Made by a program: the position numbers and the translations under genes
Shown here: positions 1-8,760 of the stretch, one piece after another
Layout: the number at the start of each line of letters is the position of its first letter
Position numbering within the stretch: position 1 is the first letter of the stretch
From: an uncultured Thermogutta sp.
GTDB taxonomy: Bacteria; Planctomycetota; Planctomycetia; Pirellulales; Thermoguttaceae
NCBI GenBank assembly: GCA_937128505.1
Contig: CAKZMM010000023.1
Span: 1-52,007, forward strand
Length of the DNA stretch: 52,007 nucleotides
Direction of reading: 5' to 3'
The notes under the pieces: model-generated
What the model was told of the DNA's origin: nothing
Seen by the model: only the letters and a program-made list of their open reading frames with translations
Databases searched by the model: none

Positions 1-170
1 TTACTGCTTCGTGAACTCTTGCCCGTGGCACAGCCTATAGCTCCCGTGTATTTACTCAAGGGAGAGCTCAAAGGCTTTTGCAAGGCTACGCAAATTGTTC
101 ACTTTTCGCGGAAATTGTGAATAGTTTTCCGCATGAAGGGCGAGCCGAACCGACCTCGATTTTTGTCTTG

Positions 171-266
171 GTGGCTAAGACTTTCTTTATCTACGTGCTT
201 TATCTGCGTGGGTAACACGGTGGCTAAGAATCTTTTTATCTATTTTGCCTATGTGGCTAACACGAC
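171..266. repeat. Imperfect ~49-bp tandem duplication
   Basis: The phrase gtggctaaga occurs at 171 and again at 220, so the period is 49. A third, shorter gtggctaacacga begins at 253. The intervening bases are similar (tttatct, gtaacac). Just downstream, at about 280-350, a second pair of imperfect copies (tacaacttcaattagg and tacaagttcatcttagg) continues the pattern. Confidence 0.6.
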
Positions 267-625
267 TTCATCTAGGGCATACAACTTCAATTAGGACAAA
301 CGACTTTCTCTTGGGCTAAGGTATACAAGTTCATCTTAGGCAAAGGTATACGTATACAACGGAGTAGACACGGGAAAGGAAAGAGCGTAAGGGCAAACGA
401 AAAGAAAGATTGGTTTGATCGAAAACAATCGGATAAAAGTTACTTTTACGGTGTAATTATACCTTTTAATATACCTTTTAAGCTTGCTGCGATGAAATTG
501 ATCTAAGTTGACAGATGTAATGAAGTATCTGGTAACGCAAACTGTGTTTTCAGGGTTACTGACGGGTTCAATTTACACCTTGCCCCTGGTTTCCTGCCTT
601 TGGCGAGTTGGTTTATAACCCGGTC

Positions 626-679
626 TCGGGGATGAGGTTTATTCCCGAAGCCACCATTTACGGCTTTCGCCCGGTGGCT
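626..679 (+). promoter_or_regulatory. Two adjacent hairpins upstream of hisA
   Basis: Two inverted repeats abut. TCGGG at 626-630 pairs with CCCGA at 644-648. Directly next to it, AGCCACC at 649-655 pairs perfectly with GGTGGCT at 673-679. They lie about 125 bases before the hisA start and could form a coaxially stacked structure in a 5' leader. The function is unknown and chance cannot be excluded. Confidence 0.35.
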
Positions 680-803
680 GCGCTTTCCCGGAATCGCGTA
701 GGGTTCAGGGGTAGGTCGGCTCCGCCGTTGCAGCGCATCCGCGAATCTGCAATATTAACGGTTTATCCGCTAACGGCTTAAAACGAACGGTAAGGACGAT
801 ACG

Positions 804-1547
804 GTGGAAATCTGGCCCGCAATTGATATCCTCCGCGGACAATGCGTCCGCCTTTGGCAAGGGGACTATGAGCGGGTCACGGTCTACGATTCTTGCCCCG
901 TGAAAATGGCTCGATATTGGGTCGATCAAGGGGCTGATCGACTTCACCTAGTCGATCTGGATGCTGCAAGAGAAGGTATTGTTGTCAATATTGATGTCAT
1001 TAAGCAGGTTATAGAAGAAATCAAGGTACCGTGTCAGGTCGGCGGCGGGGTGCGATCGGAGGAGACGATTTCGCAGCTTTTGGATCGAGGAGCTGGCCGG
1101 GTGGTGGTGGGTACAGCCGCCGTGCGATCACCCGAGTGGTTTCGCAGGATGTGCCGGAAGTTCCCTCAGCGGATCGCCTTAGGCCTGGATGCGAGAGACG
1201 GGCAAGTTGCCGTGGAGGGTTGGACGCATACCACGCAGACCGCTGCCGTTGACTTGGCGTGTCGTTTCGCTTCCGAGCCACTTGGGGCGATCATCTTCAC
1301 CGATATTGCGACGGATGGCACCCTCTCGGGACCGAACATCCCGGCCGCGGTCCAGTTGCAAGAATCAGTGCGCGTGCCAGTGATTGTTTCGGGAGGGGTG
1401 CGATCTGCGGAGGACGTCCGGCGGATCGCCGAGGCGGGATTAGCCGGCTGTATCATAGGTCGGGCCTTGTACGAAGGCACTTTGAGTTTAACCGAGGCGA
1501 TCCGCGCCGCAGGGCTCGGACGGTTTAGCGACTCCGAAGAGACTTGA
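804..1547 (+). CDS. hisA: HisA, ProFAR isomerase
   Basis: This is phosphoribosylformimino-5-aminoimidazole carboxamide ribotide isomerase, the cytoplasmic (beta/alpha)8-barrel enzyme that performs the Amadori rearrangement of ProFAR to PRFAR in histidine synthesis. The 247 residues match the family length. Visible motifs are the catalytic Asp8 in PAIDI, the second catalytic Asp129 in LGLDARDG, and the phosphate-binding VGGGVR (79-84), VSGGVR (195-200) and GRALYEG (219-225). TDIATDGTLSGPN (166-178) is the typical loop after strand 6. The start is GTG, with AAGGA about 8 bases upstream. No other his gene is nearby, so it is not in a his operon here. The identification is secure. Confidence 0.96.
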   Translation: MEIWPAIDILRGQCVRLWQGDYERVTVYDSCPVKMARYWVDQGADRLHLVDLDAAREGIVVNIDVIKQVIEEIKVPCQVGGGVRSEETISQLLDRGAGRVVVGTAAVRSPEWFRRMCRKFPQRIALGLDARDGQVAVEGWTHTTQTAAVDLACRFASEPLGAIIFTDIATDGTLSGPNIPAAVQLQESVRVPVIVSGGVRSAEDVRRIAEAGLAGCIIGRALYEGTLSLTEAIRAAGLGRFSDSEET

Positions 1548-1634
1548 GAAGTCAGTCAAAGAATTCAGATCTGAAGTCACGCGAAAAAACAGTTCGGACG
1601 ATTCAGCTGGGTGAGTGCGTCAAGGGACACTTCA

Positions 1635-3734
1635 ATGGAGAATCTGTCGGTTGAAAAAATTCGGAATGTGGCGTTGTGCGGCCACGGGGCCTGCGGCAAG
1701 ACGACCCTCGTGGACAAAATGCTGTTTGTCACGGGGATGGTGACCCGGCCGGCCAGCGTGGACGATGGAACCAGTATTTGCGACTTCGATGAAGAGGAGA
1801 AGGCGCACCGTTACAGCATCGAAGCCAAAATCGTCCATTTTCGGCATAATGACCGATATTTTCAGGTCATCGATACACCGGGCTATGCCGATTTCATCAA
1901 CCAGACCATCAGCGGCTTACGCGCTGCGGATGCCGCAGCCATCGTGATCAATGCCCAAGCCGGTATCGAGGTCAACACTCGTCGAGTATTCGCAGAATCC
2001 AAAAAGGCAGGGATAGGCCGAATCATCATTCTGAGCAAACTCGATCAAGAAAACATCAATTTTCCGGACCTTTTAAAGAAGATTCGCGACTTATTTGGCA
2101 ATGAATGTGTTCTGCTGAATGTCCCGCGAGGTCTGGGGTCAGAATTCCGGGGCGTCATCAGCACCCTTCAGGTGCCCGAGGATACTAGCGGAGCTGTGGT
2201 GGATCCGCAAGAGATCCACGAAAGCTTGATCGAATCCATCGTCGAGGCCGACGATGAGGTGATGGAGTGCTACCTCGAGGGGAATCCGCCCACTGAGGAA
2301 GAATTAGCGCGGCTGGTGGCCATGGCTGTGGCCAAAGGGACGCTCATTCCCATGCTTTGCGTGTCGGCCAAGACTGGGGTCGGAATGCAAGAGCTTTTGG
2401 ATGCGTTAGTCCTGTGCGTTCCCGATCCAACGATGGTCCCGCGAACCGCGAAAAGTCCCACGGGCGAGGAAGTTGTTTTACGTGACGATCCGAATGGTCC
2501 GCTGGTGGCACAGGTCTTCAAGACCCGGATTGACCCCTTTGTGCAAAAGTTGAGTTTCATTCGGATCTACAACGGTCGAATGCGGAGCGGCGAAACCGTA
2601 CCGGTGGCCGGCCTGCGAAAAGGTTTGAAGATCGCGCAATTGTATCGGCTGCAGGCTTCGGAGACTGAATCGATTGACGAGGCCACTGCCGGGCAAATCG
2701 TCGCGGTCACGAAGTTGGAGGAATTGCAAACCGGCAGTGTCATCGGGGAGTACACCTTGCCGCCCATTCAGTTTCCCACCCCGATGGTGGGATTGGCAGC
2801 CAGCCCGAAAAGCCGCGGTGACGAGGCCAAGATGTCCGGCTCCTTGGCCAAAGTCTGCCAAGAGGATCCAACGTTCCGACTCGATCGCGATTCCCAAACA
2901 AAGGAAACGGTCATTACCGGGATGAGCGAGCTCCACTTGCAGATCATCATGGAGCGGCTGAAACGCCGCGACAAGTTGGAGATTATCACCAAGGAACCAA
3001 AGATCCCGTATCGGGAAACGATTCAGGCTTCGGCTGAGGGGAGTTACCGGCACAAGAAACAGACGGGAGGTCGCGGCCAGTTCGGCGAGGTCCACATCCG
3101 CATGTGGCCTCTGGCCCGCGATATCAAGATCGAAGAATTCGCCACCAAAGAGCGGTTCGCGGAAATGAAGGAGTATCATTATGATCCGGAGAACAACTTC
3201 CTCTGGATCGATTCGATCGTCGGCGGTGTGATCCCCAGTAATTTCATGCCTGCGGTGGAAAAAGGCTTCAAAGAGCGAATTGAAAAAGGCGTCATCGCGG
3301 GTTACCGGGTTCAGGATGTGTGCGTGGAGGTCTTTTACGGCAAGCACCACCCGGTCGACAGCTCTGAACAGGCGTTCAAGACCGCCGCTTCCATGGCTTT
3401 TCGCAACGTTTTTCAGCAGGCTAAGCCTGCATTGCTCGAGCCGATTGTGCGGCTGGAAGTGACCGTGCCGACCGACAAAGTGGGCGACATCAATGCCGAT
3501 ATTTCGAGCCGTCGCGGTCGGCCCCTGGGCATGAACTCCGCGGGGGGAGACATGCAAACGGTGATCGCCGAAGCCCCCTTGGCTGAAGTAATGACCTACG
3601 CGCGGAGCCTGTCGAGCATAACCGGCGGTCAGGGCTCCTACACCATGGAATTCGTGCGTTACGACGTAGTGCCGCCCAATATTCAGCAGGAGATTATCCG
3701 TAAAGCGAAACTCGAAGAAGAAGAGGAAGAGTAG
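1635..3734 (+). CDS. EF-G-like translational GTPase (paralogue type)
   Basis: This is a translation-factor GTPase with the full EF-G layout: G domain, domain II, and domains III-V ending in an acidic tail (six glutamates). From the ATG at 1635 (699 residues), G1 is GHGACGKT (16-23), G3 is DTPGY (80-84) and G4 is SKLD (134-137). Canonical EF-G has AHIDAGKT, DTPGH and NKMD, so this is probably a second EF-G-like protein rather than the main translocase; the catalytic-loop His of DTPGH is Tyr here. The ATG at 1635 is preferred because AAGGGA lies 8-9 bases before it; the frame also allows GTG at 1611. It follows hisA by about 90 bases. The role is uncertain (ribosome recycling, back-translocation or stress). 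Confidence 0.9.
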   Translation: MENLSVEKIRNVALCGHGACGKTTLVDKMLFVTGMVTRPASVDDGTSICDFDEEEKAHRYSIEAKIVHFRHNDRYFQVIDTPGYADFINQTISGLRAADAAAIVINAQAGIEVNTRRVFAESKKAGIGRIIILSKLDQENINFPDLLKKIRDLFGNECVLLNVPRGLGSEFRGVISTLQVPEDTSGAVVDPQEIHESLIESIVEADDEVMECYLEGNPPTEEELARLVAMAVAKGTLIPMLCVSAKTGVGMQELLDALVLCVPDPTMVPRTAKSPTGEEVVLRDDPNGPLVAQVFKTRIDPFVQKLSFIRIYNGRMRSGETVPVAGLRKGLKIAQLYRLQASETESIDEATAGQIVAVTKLEELQTGSVIGEYTLPPIQFPTPMVGLAASPKSRGDEAKMSGSLAKVCQEDPTFRLDRDSQTKETVITGMSELHLQIIMERLKRRDKLEIITKEPKIPYRETIQASAEGSYRHKKQTGGRGQFGEVHIRMWPLARDIKIEEFATKERFAEMKEYHYDPENNFLWIDSIVGGVIPSNFMPAVEKGFKERIEKGVIAGYRVQDVCVEVFYGKHHPVDSSEQAFKTAASMAFRNVFQQAKPALLEPIVRLEVTVPTDKVGDINADISSRRGRPLGMNSAGGDMQTVIAEAPLAEVMTYARSLSSITGGQGSYTMEFVRYDVVPPNIQQEIIRKAKLEEEEEE

Positions 3735-4044
3735 TCCTGAACTCAACCGTTCAAAGGACTTCCCCGCGGTCCCAACGAAAAGGCGGAGAATATATATTGT
3801 GGTGCGGAAAAGCCCTCCCTTTTGGGCGAATGCGATAGGTGTTTGGATTCCCGGGCGACTGAAAAGAATTGGATTCGACTTCAAAACGCTGTACCTCGCC
3901 CCGGAGTCTGCCCGCGCGGTTCTGCCCGGGCATTACATGCTCGTGATCATGCAACCGACGATCATGCAACCGACGATCGTGGGACCGACGATGATCATGG
4001 GACCGAGGTTTTAAGAGCGAAGCAGGATCACCCAAGGAGCATCT
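3735..4044. other. Intergenic gap before tpiA
   Basis: Three hundred bases separate the EF-G-like gene from tpiA. A 71-codon frame from GTG 3799 ends in a repeated MQPTI peptide, but this comes from the tandem repeat described separately and has no clear ribosome-binding site, so I do not call it a gene. Confidence 0.55.
3949..4008. repeat. 15-bp tandem repeat, about 3-4 units
   Basis: A 15-base unit, tcatgcaaccgacga, is present twice in exact tandem. It is followed by a diverged copy, tcgtgggaccgacga, and a partial fourth containing catgggaccga. The block ends about 40 bases before tpiA. Confidence 0.8.
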
Positions 4045-4812
4045 ATGCGGCGACAATTGATAGCCGGCAACTGGAAAATGAATTTGAATCGCGCCTCAGC
4101 GGTAGCTCTGGCGCTGCAAATTGTGGAGAAAGCTGACGGTTGTCCCCGGGCAGATTTGGCCGTTTGCCCGCCGGCGGTCTACCTGGAAGCTGTGGGCAAG
4201 GTGGTCGCTGGGTCGCGAGTAGGGCTCGGGGCACAGAACATGTTCTATCAACTTTCCGGCGCTTTCACTGGGGAGATTAGCGGCGAAATGTTGCGAGACC
4301 TCGGGTGCCAATACGTCATCCTGGGTCATTCGGAGCGGCGAAATATCCTGGGAGAATCGAGCGAATTTGTAAACCGCAAGGTTCATGCAGCCCTCAATCT
4401 GGGCCTTACGCCGATGGTCTGTGTCGGCGAGCTATTGGCAGAACGCGAGGCGGGAGATACCGCCCAGGTGATCCGGCGGCAATTCGACGGCACCTTCTCG
4501 GGCCTCAATGCGGAGGAAATGCTTCGGGTCATCATTGCGTATGAGCCGGTTTGGGCCATCGGCACCGGCAAAGTAGCCACCCCGGAACAGGCTCAAGAAG
4601 TGCACTTGCAACTTCGGCAATTGATCGCCGAGCGTTACCAAGAAAGCGTCGCGCAACAAGTGAAGATCCTCTACGGCGGTAGTGTCACGGCGGAAAATGC
4701 CGGAGGACTTTTGTCCCAGCCGGACATCGATGGTGCCTTGGTCGGAGGAGCCAGCCTTAAGGCAGAGCAATTCCTCGGCATCGCCGCCCAGGCAAGAGAC
4801 ACGCAGAATTGA
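4045..4812 (+). CDS. tpiA: Triosephosphate isomerase
   Basis: This enzyme interconverts dihydroxyacetone phosphate and glyceraldehyde 3-phosphate in glycolysis and gluconeogenesis, as a cytoplasmic TIM barrel. All catalytic residues are visible: Asn9 and Lys11 in AGNWKMN, His96 in ILGHSERR, and Glu168 in AYEPVWAIGTG with the mobile loop 6 (170-180). The phosphate-binding ILYGGSV (209-215) and GALVGGASL are also present. The 255 residues are the normal length. The ATG start is preceded by AAGGAG about 6 bases upstream. It lies before secG, the common tpiA-secG order in bacteria, although here 474 bases separate the two. Confidence 0.97.
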   Translation: MRRQLIAGNWKMNLNRASAVALALQIVEKADGCPRADLAVCPPAVYLEAVGKVVAGSRVGLGAQNMFYQLSGAFTGEISGEMLRDLGCQYVILGHSERRNILGESSEFVNRKVHAALNLGLTPMVCVGELLAEREAGDTAQVIRRQFDGTFSGLNAEEMLRVIIAYEPVWAIGTGKVATPEQAQEVHLQLRQLIAERYQESVAQQVKILYGGSVTAENAGGLLSQPDIDGALVGGASLKAEQFLGIAAQARDTQN

Positions 4813-5286
4813 CCGTGGCCAAGGGCAACGATTTTCCCCGGATCATTCGGGCTGTATCGGCGTGTTTGCAATCTGCCTAAGTAACCAATTAACCTAATTA
4901 ACGCGGGAACAATCGGTTGACAAAAGAAGAAATTGGACCGGGGGAAATTACACCCTGAGGCAAAACCGGGAAAGAGGACAAAAGCCGACTAATATTGCGA
5001 AAGTTGGACGAACGGCTTTTTGGTGGTGGCAAACCGGGGCAAGTGAAGACGCAAGACAAACCGAAATCGAAGGCACATCAGAATCGAGACACATCAGAAG
5101 ATTGCTCCAGAATATTGCTCCGAACGAAATACAGATCGATTGGAAACGTAAGTCTGGGCGAAATATCGAGAGAATCCGAAGCGAATAAGACCGACAAAAT
5201 TACCATCAACATTCAACATTTAAGACTTTCTGACGAACATGCTTAGCCATTTTTAGGATCCGTCATTCAAACTGGGAGCAGGTGTC
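4813..5286. other. Intergenic gap between tpiA and secG
   Basis: No supportable gene. An 83-codon frame at 4995-5246 is rich in charged residues, has no ribosome-binding site and matches nothing I know. Micro-duplications are visible (acatcagaatcgag/acatcagaag; attgctccagaat/attgctccgaac, about 5078-5130). TTGACA at 4917-4922 lacks a recognisable -10. Confidence 0.5.
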
Positions 5287-5625
5287 ATGCTTGAAACCTT
5301 GATGATGATTCTTCTGTTTTTCTTGGCGGTTTTCTTAATTCTGGTGATTCTTGTCCAGCGAGGTCGCGGCGGTGGCTTGGCGGGCTTTGCCGGTGGAATG
5401 GGAGGGCAGAGTGCATTTGGTAGCAAAGCGGGCGACGTTTTTACCCGCATTACGATGATTGTGGCGGCGATCTGGATTGGAGCGTGCATTTTGACGGCCC
5501 TTGTTTTGGCTGGCCGCGGATCGCAATTGGAGTTGCCTGCCGGTCGGCCGGCGAGTGCAACCCCGGCCGAAGGGCCAACCGGTGTTCAAGGGCCGCCGCA
5601 GGAGTCGCAGCAGCCAACTCCTTAA
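5287..5625 (+). CDS. secG: SecG, protein translocase subunit
   Basis: This is the small third subunit of the SecYEG inner-membrane translocon, which assists SecA-driven export. Two hydrophobic helices (about 3-23 and 55-76) flank the conserved cytosolic loop: QRGRGGGL at 24-31 (the family's QRGKGGG) and [12 protein letters not shown] at 43-54. The C-terminal 35 residues are a Pro/Ala/Gln-rich tail longer than in E. coli, as is usual in planctomycetes and other groups. The ATG start has GGGAGCAGG upstream. Total length is 112 residues. Confidence 0.93.
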   Translation: MLETLMMILLFFLAVFLILVILVQRGRGGGLAGFAGGMGGQSAFGSKAGDVFTRITMIVAAIWIGACILTALVLAGRGSQLELPAGRPASATPAEGPTGVQGPPQESQQPTP

Positions 5626-6118
5626 CCCGGTGGCTCAACTCCGGTAAATACCCCAAGTGGTACGCCATAGCCCATTGAATTCGGCAAGGGGTTGACTTAT
5701 TCGTCGATATGTTATTCGTCGATATGTTCGACTCAAGGTTCGATTCATTCACCTGACCGGCTGGCAAGCTTATCCTCAAACGAGCTCGACGATTTTTTAG
5801 GTCAACTCATTCAACTTGCCAAAGATCGGCGTCTATTGATGAGGCATTGATCATCGCGGTGCGATTGTTTTTCGCAGCGCGATGGCCGAGATGGGCCGGG
5901 GGCAGGCTATCGGGGCACCAGAGGCCCGCGGCAATCGAGCCAAAGCGACTTTGGGATGAGCGGTTGAAACACACAAGAGGCTTATCCTCTAGGGGCTTCG
6001 TTTTTCAGTGGCGGATAAGAGGCTGGATTCTTCTTGGGTTTCTGAATCTTTGTATCGCCCGATTCTTCCGCAGCTTTAGGTTCTCGCGTTTGAATTTTTG
6101 CGAAGGAGCATAAAAAAC
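5626..6118. other. Intergenic gap between secG and yicC
   Basis: No gene is supported. The gap contains the 15-bp tandem duplication described separately. An 88-codon frame at 5847-6113 shows no family features and runs into the yicC ribosome-binding site. Confidence 0.5.
5699..5728. repeat. Exact 15-bp tandem duplication
   Basis: The unit attcgtcgatatgtt at 5699-5713 is followed immediately by an identical copy at 5714-5728. It lies in the secG-yicC gap and has the same period as the repeat before tpiA, but an unrelated sequence. Confidence 0.9.
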
Positions 6119-7003
6119 GTGGTGCTCAGCATGACGGGCTTCGGCGAGGCCCATGTTGAAACTGATGGGCTTCGCGTCAGCGTGGAAGTTCGCGCGGTCA
6201 ACCATCGGTTCCTGAAGACCGCGGTACGGGTCACCGAGGGCTACACCGCCTTTGTTCCCCTTGTGGAGGGGGTGCTCCGGCAGCGGATGCGCCGGGGAAC
6301 GGTGCATGCCCAGGTGCGGATTGCGCTCACGCAACTGGTCCACCGTTTTCGTATCGACGAGCGGATGCTCGAGTGCTATTGGCGGCAACTGGAGGACCTG
6401 CGGAACCGTTGGCAACTCGCCGAACCGGTACCCCTTGCCACCTTACTGAGCCTGCCGGGTGTGGTGGTGGCGGAAACTCAGCCGGAACTTTCGGAGAGCG
6501 ATTGTTGGCCGGTGGTGGAGAAGGCCCTTCGTCAAGCACTCGATGAAATGGATCGAATGCGGGCCGAAGAAGGGCGGGCGATGCTTGTCAGTGCCAAGTC
6601 GATCTGCGACCAAGCCCTGAGAATCGTGGAGCAAGTGCAGGCTCGAATGCCCGCCATGTTGGAGGCGTATCGGCTCCGGCTGCACGAACGGCTCACGGCA
6701 CTTCTGGCGGAAAGACAGATGATGCTGGAGCCCGGCGATTTGCTTCGCGAAGTCGCTCTCTTGGCAGAACGCTCGGATATCGAAGAAGAAGTTACCCGCT
6801 TGCGAAGCCATTTCGATCAGTTTGTTCGACTGTTGGACTCCGAGCAGTGCACGGGGCGAAGACTAGAGTTTTTGACCCAGGAGATGCACCGTGAGGTTAA
6901 TACCATCGGGGCGAAGGTCAGCGATCTGGCCGTTGCTCAAATGGTGGTCGACTTGAAGACGTGCGTCGAACGATTGCGCGAGATGGTTCAAAATATCGAG
7001 TGA
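6119..7003 (+). CDS. yicC: YicC/YloC family endoribonuclease-like protein
   Basis: This is a YicC-family protein, a cytoplasmic RNase-related stress protein conserved in most bacteria and often next to gmk. The N-terminal SMTGFGE and VEVRAVNHRFL are the YicC_N hallmarks. The C-terminal LEFLTQEMHREVNTIGAKV followed by VVDLKTCVERLREMVQNIE is the conserved DUF1732 end. The start is probably GTG at 6119 (or GTG 6122), because GAAGGAG at 6102-6108 sits 10 bases before it; the open frame extends back to TTG 6098, which would place that Shine-Dalgarno sequence inside the gene. This gives 294 residues, the usual length. gmk and rpoZ follow, but 1.75 kb downstream. Confidence 0.92.
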   Translation: MVLSMTGFGEAHVETDGLRVSVEVRAVNHRFLKTAVRVTEGYTAFVPLVEGVLRQRMRRGTVHAQVRIALTQLVHRFRIDERMLECYWRQLEDLRNRWQLAEPVPLATLLSLPGVVVAETQPELSESDCWPVVEKALRQALDEMDRMRAEEGRAMLVSAKSICDQALRIVEQVQARMPAMLEAYRLRLHERLTALLAERQMMLEPGDLLREVALLAERSDIEEEVTRLRSHFDQFVRLLDSEQCTGRRLEFLTQEMHREVNTIGAKVSDLAVAQMVVDLKTCVERLREMVQNIE

Positions 7004-7453
7004 TTGGAGACTCGCGAGATTTGGGAGAGGCAACTTTTTAAAAAACACATGCGTGAACACTTGAACACCGAATTCCACTCGATCTCACGAGCGGTAAAAG
7101 GGCGCTCGTCTGTGCGAGGCTCCCTTTCCAACCGCGTGGGTTTCCCCGGCTTCATCCATCCTCGAAGCGGAGTGTGTTTCTTGTGAACGTTAGTACACTG
7201 TGGATCGCTTGAAGAATCGGCCGCGAGGAAACTAGTTGCTGAAGGTCGGTAATTCTCAATCGGTTGTGGGTAGTCTGGATGCGGTATTTTCCCGGGAACG
7301 AGAATATGCAGATCAAAATTGGCATTTTGGCCGTTGATTGATCAACCGGGTGTGGCACAAACCCATCCGCCCCATTGGGCTTCAGGAGGTAAAAATTGAG
7401 TTTGAGGAGATAAAAATCGGGGGAGTGAAGGTGCTGGCGGAAACGGGATTAAG
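7004..7453. other. Intergenic region downstream of yicC
   Basis: No gene is supported. A short imperfect duplication is visible around 7383-7417 (aggaggtaaaaattgagttt, then gaggagataaaaatcgg), which copies a ribosome-binding-site-like purine run; neither copy precedes a credible gene. Confidence 0.5.
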
Positions 7454-7586
7454 TGGAGGCGCCGGGAATTGCACCCGGGTCCGGAGGCAGCACTCGGGCC
7501 CCCGGCCTACACACTTGGGCGTTTTTCGGCCTTGGACTCTGGGTCCTAGAGGGCTTGCTGCTGACCCGTCGAGGCTATTCGCCCCC
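7454..7586 (-). ncRNA. tmRNA-like RNA lacking a normal tag region
   Basis: Read on the minus strand, the RNA starts GGGGGCG (7586-7580), continues AATAGCCTCGACGGGT, and ends CCGGACCCGGGTGCAATT, CCCGG and CGCCTCCA (to 7454). These match the two ends of bacterial tmRNA. The 5' GGGGGCG pairs with the 3' CGCCTCC over seven base pairs (one G-U). CTCGACGGG is the conserved D-loop-like element, and CCGGG/CCCGG is a perfect 5-bp T stem around the loop TGCAATT. GCAGCA (7561-7556) pairs with TGCTGC (7492-7487), the expected position of helix P2. Only about 60 bases lie between the P2 strands, too short for the usual tag frame and pseudoknots. CCA is not encoded (CTT follows). It may be a tagless paralogue, a remnant, or a new variant. 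Confidence 0.6.
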
Positions 7587-8760
7587 GATTTTGGGGAGTT
7601 CGTTCCGAGACATCTCCAACGTTTGTGCCGCGAGCCACGTCAGCCAGTCTCAGTCGAATCACATTAAGCAGTACGAATGGGTGAGAGTTTTTGTGACAAA
7701 GCCGTTTCCGAGCCCTTGTCTCAGCCTTTCTCGTCAAAACGCCTTGGTGTCGGCCTCCGCGGAGGAAACGACCTCTGCCTAAATGTTGTAAGATTACTTC
7801 GGTTATTGAGGGTTATTAAGGCTCGTTGCCGCCATGATCGTTCTTTTCTCGACCACGAATTCCTGGAAGCTGTTTGGAATCGGATGGTGCACGGCCAATG
7901 CCGTATGAAGTCGATTGTTCACTCGATTGTAATTTCGCTAAACATTGCGGTCGTTGGTGGGAAGCCTAGATGTCCCGGCAAGGTGGGGTGAAATAACCGC
8001 GATTTTTGGGGAATACTTTCATATCCCTTGGGAATCAACTTTTCGGCGATATCTTTGTTCTGATGCGTCTTGCTTTCCCCCTTCGTCCCCCAAGTCATAC
8101 ATGAGTAAGATCATCACAGATGAGGTTTATGGTTGATATGTGAGTTCGTAGGTTGTTTAACCTTATAGACGATGCTTACGTTTTTAAATGAGCAAAGATC
8201 GTGTTTAAATAGATAACAGGTGTAGATCGAGTCATGGAGAGACGGACCAAGATTTACGAGCAAAGTAATTCACAATATGACCAATTCTATAAACCCTAAA
8301 GCGCGAACTGTCGCGGATTAAAGTCACGCAAATGTAAATTAGCTATCATTAAACTTCCGGAAATATGTTGTCCTAGAAGAGAGCCCAAATGTGTTGTCTC
8401 AAAAAGAGAGCCTAACTTCGTAATTCGTATATCCGAATCCTTCCGTCCGCTCCTTCCAACCCGTGGAATTGGGGGTGGTAAGGAAATGGGAAGGATTGTA
8501 GGCGCGACGGGAAAACGGTTTAATGAATGATCGCCTGTGCGAAGATTAAAACTAGTGTGTTTATGTGTTTTGTCAGTTTTTTGATTTGCCGTTTATAAAA
8601 GGGTTGTCGTTTTTCTGGCTGAATGGATTTTGGGGAAGCACCGGCAGCCTTTCTGAAGTATTAGACGCGAAGCATTTGATTACGTTTCGCATGAATTAAG
8701 ACCGGGAAGCCGAGAACGCTCAATTCACTGCCGGTAGAATCGTAGGTTGAAGCCGCGCCG
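7587..8760. other. Long gap between tmRNA-like RNA and gmk
   Basis: About 1.2 kb with no supportable coding region; it is more A+T-rich than the genes. A minus-strand promoter for the RNA at 7454-7586 should lie at about 7590-7630, but no convincing -35/-10 pair is visible there. A diverged repeat is listed at 8364-8415. Confidence 0.5.
8364..8415. repeat. Diverged ~26-bp tandem duplication
   Basis: Two adjacent imperfect copies share tgttgtc, then agagagcc and taa/caa. The first contains tcctagaagagagccc and the second tctcaaaaagagagcc. The repeat is noncoding. Confidence 0.55.

Larger units (their letters stand above)
1..803. other. Upstream intergenic region, repeat-rich
   Basis: I see no supportable gene here. 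The first 360 bases are built from short imperfect duplications, listed separately. The last 180 bases before hisA contain two adjacent inverted repeats, also listed separately. No convincing promoter hexamer pair was found; a TTGACA at 508-513 lacks a good -10 partner. Confidence 0.6.

Noticed and set aside
2478-3884. 468-codon minus-strand frame
   Set aside because: It is antisense to the EF-G-like gene and reflects codon bias of the real gene.
3799-4014. 71-codon plus-strand frame ending in repeated MQPTI
   Set aside because: The repeated peptide derives from the 15-bp tandem repeat, which keeps frame by chance because 15 is divisible by 3; no ribosome-binding site.
7546-7737. Minus-strand 63-codon frame overlapping the tmRNA-like RNA
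   Set aside because: It runs through the conserved RNA ends, has no ribosome-binding site, and its peptide has no family features.
7454-7775. A full-length tmRNA with its 5' end near 7758
   Set aside because: GGAGGCC near 7758 pairs imperfectly with the acceptor strand and is not followed by the conserved CGACGGG, whereas the 7586 end satisfies both.
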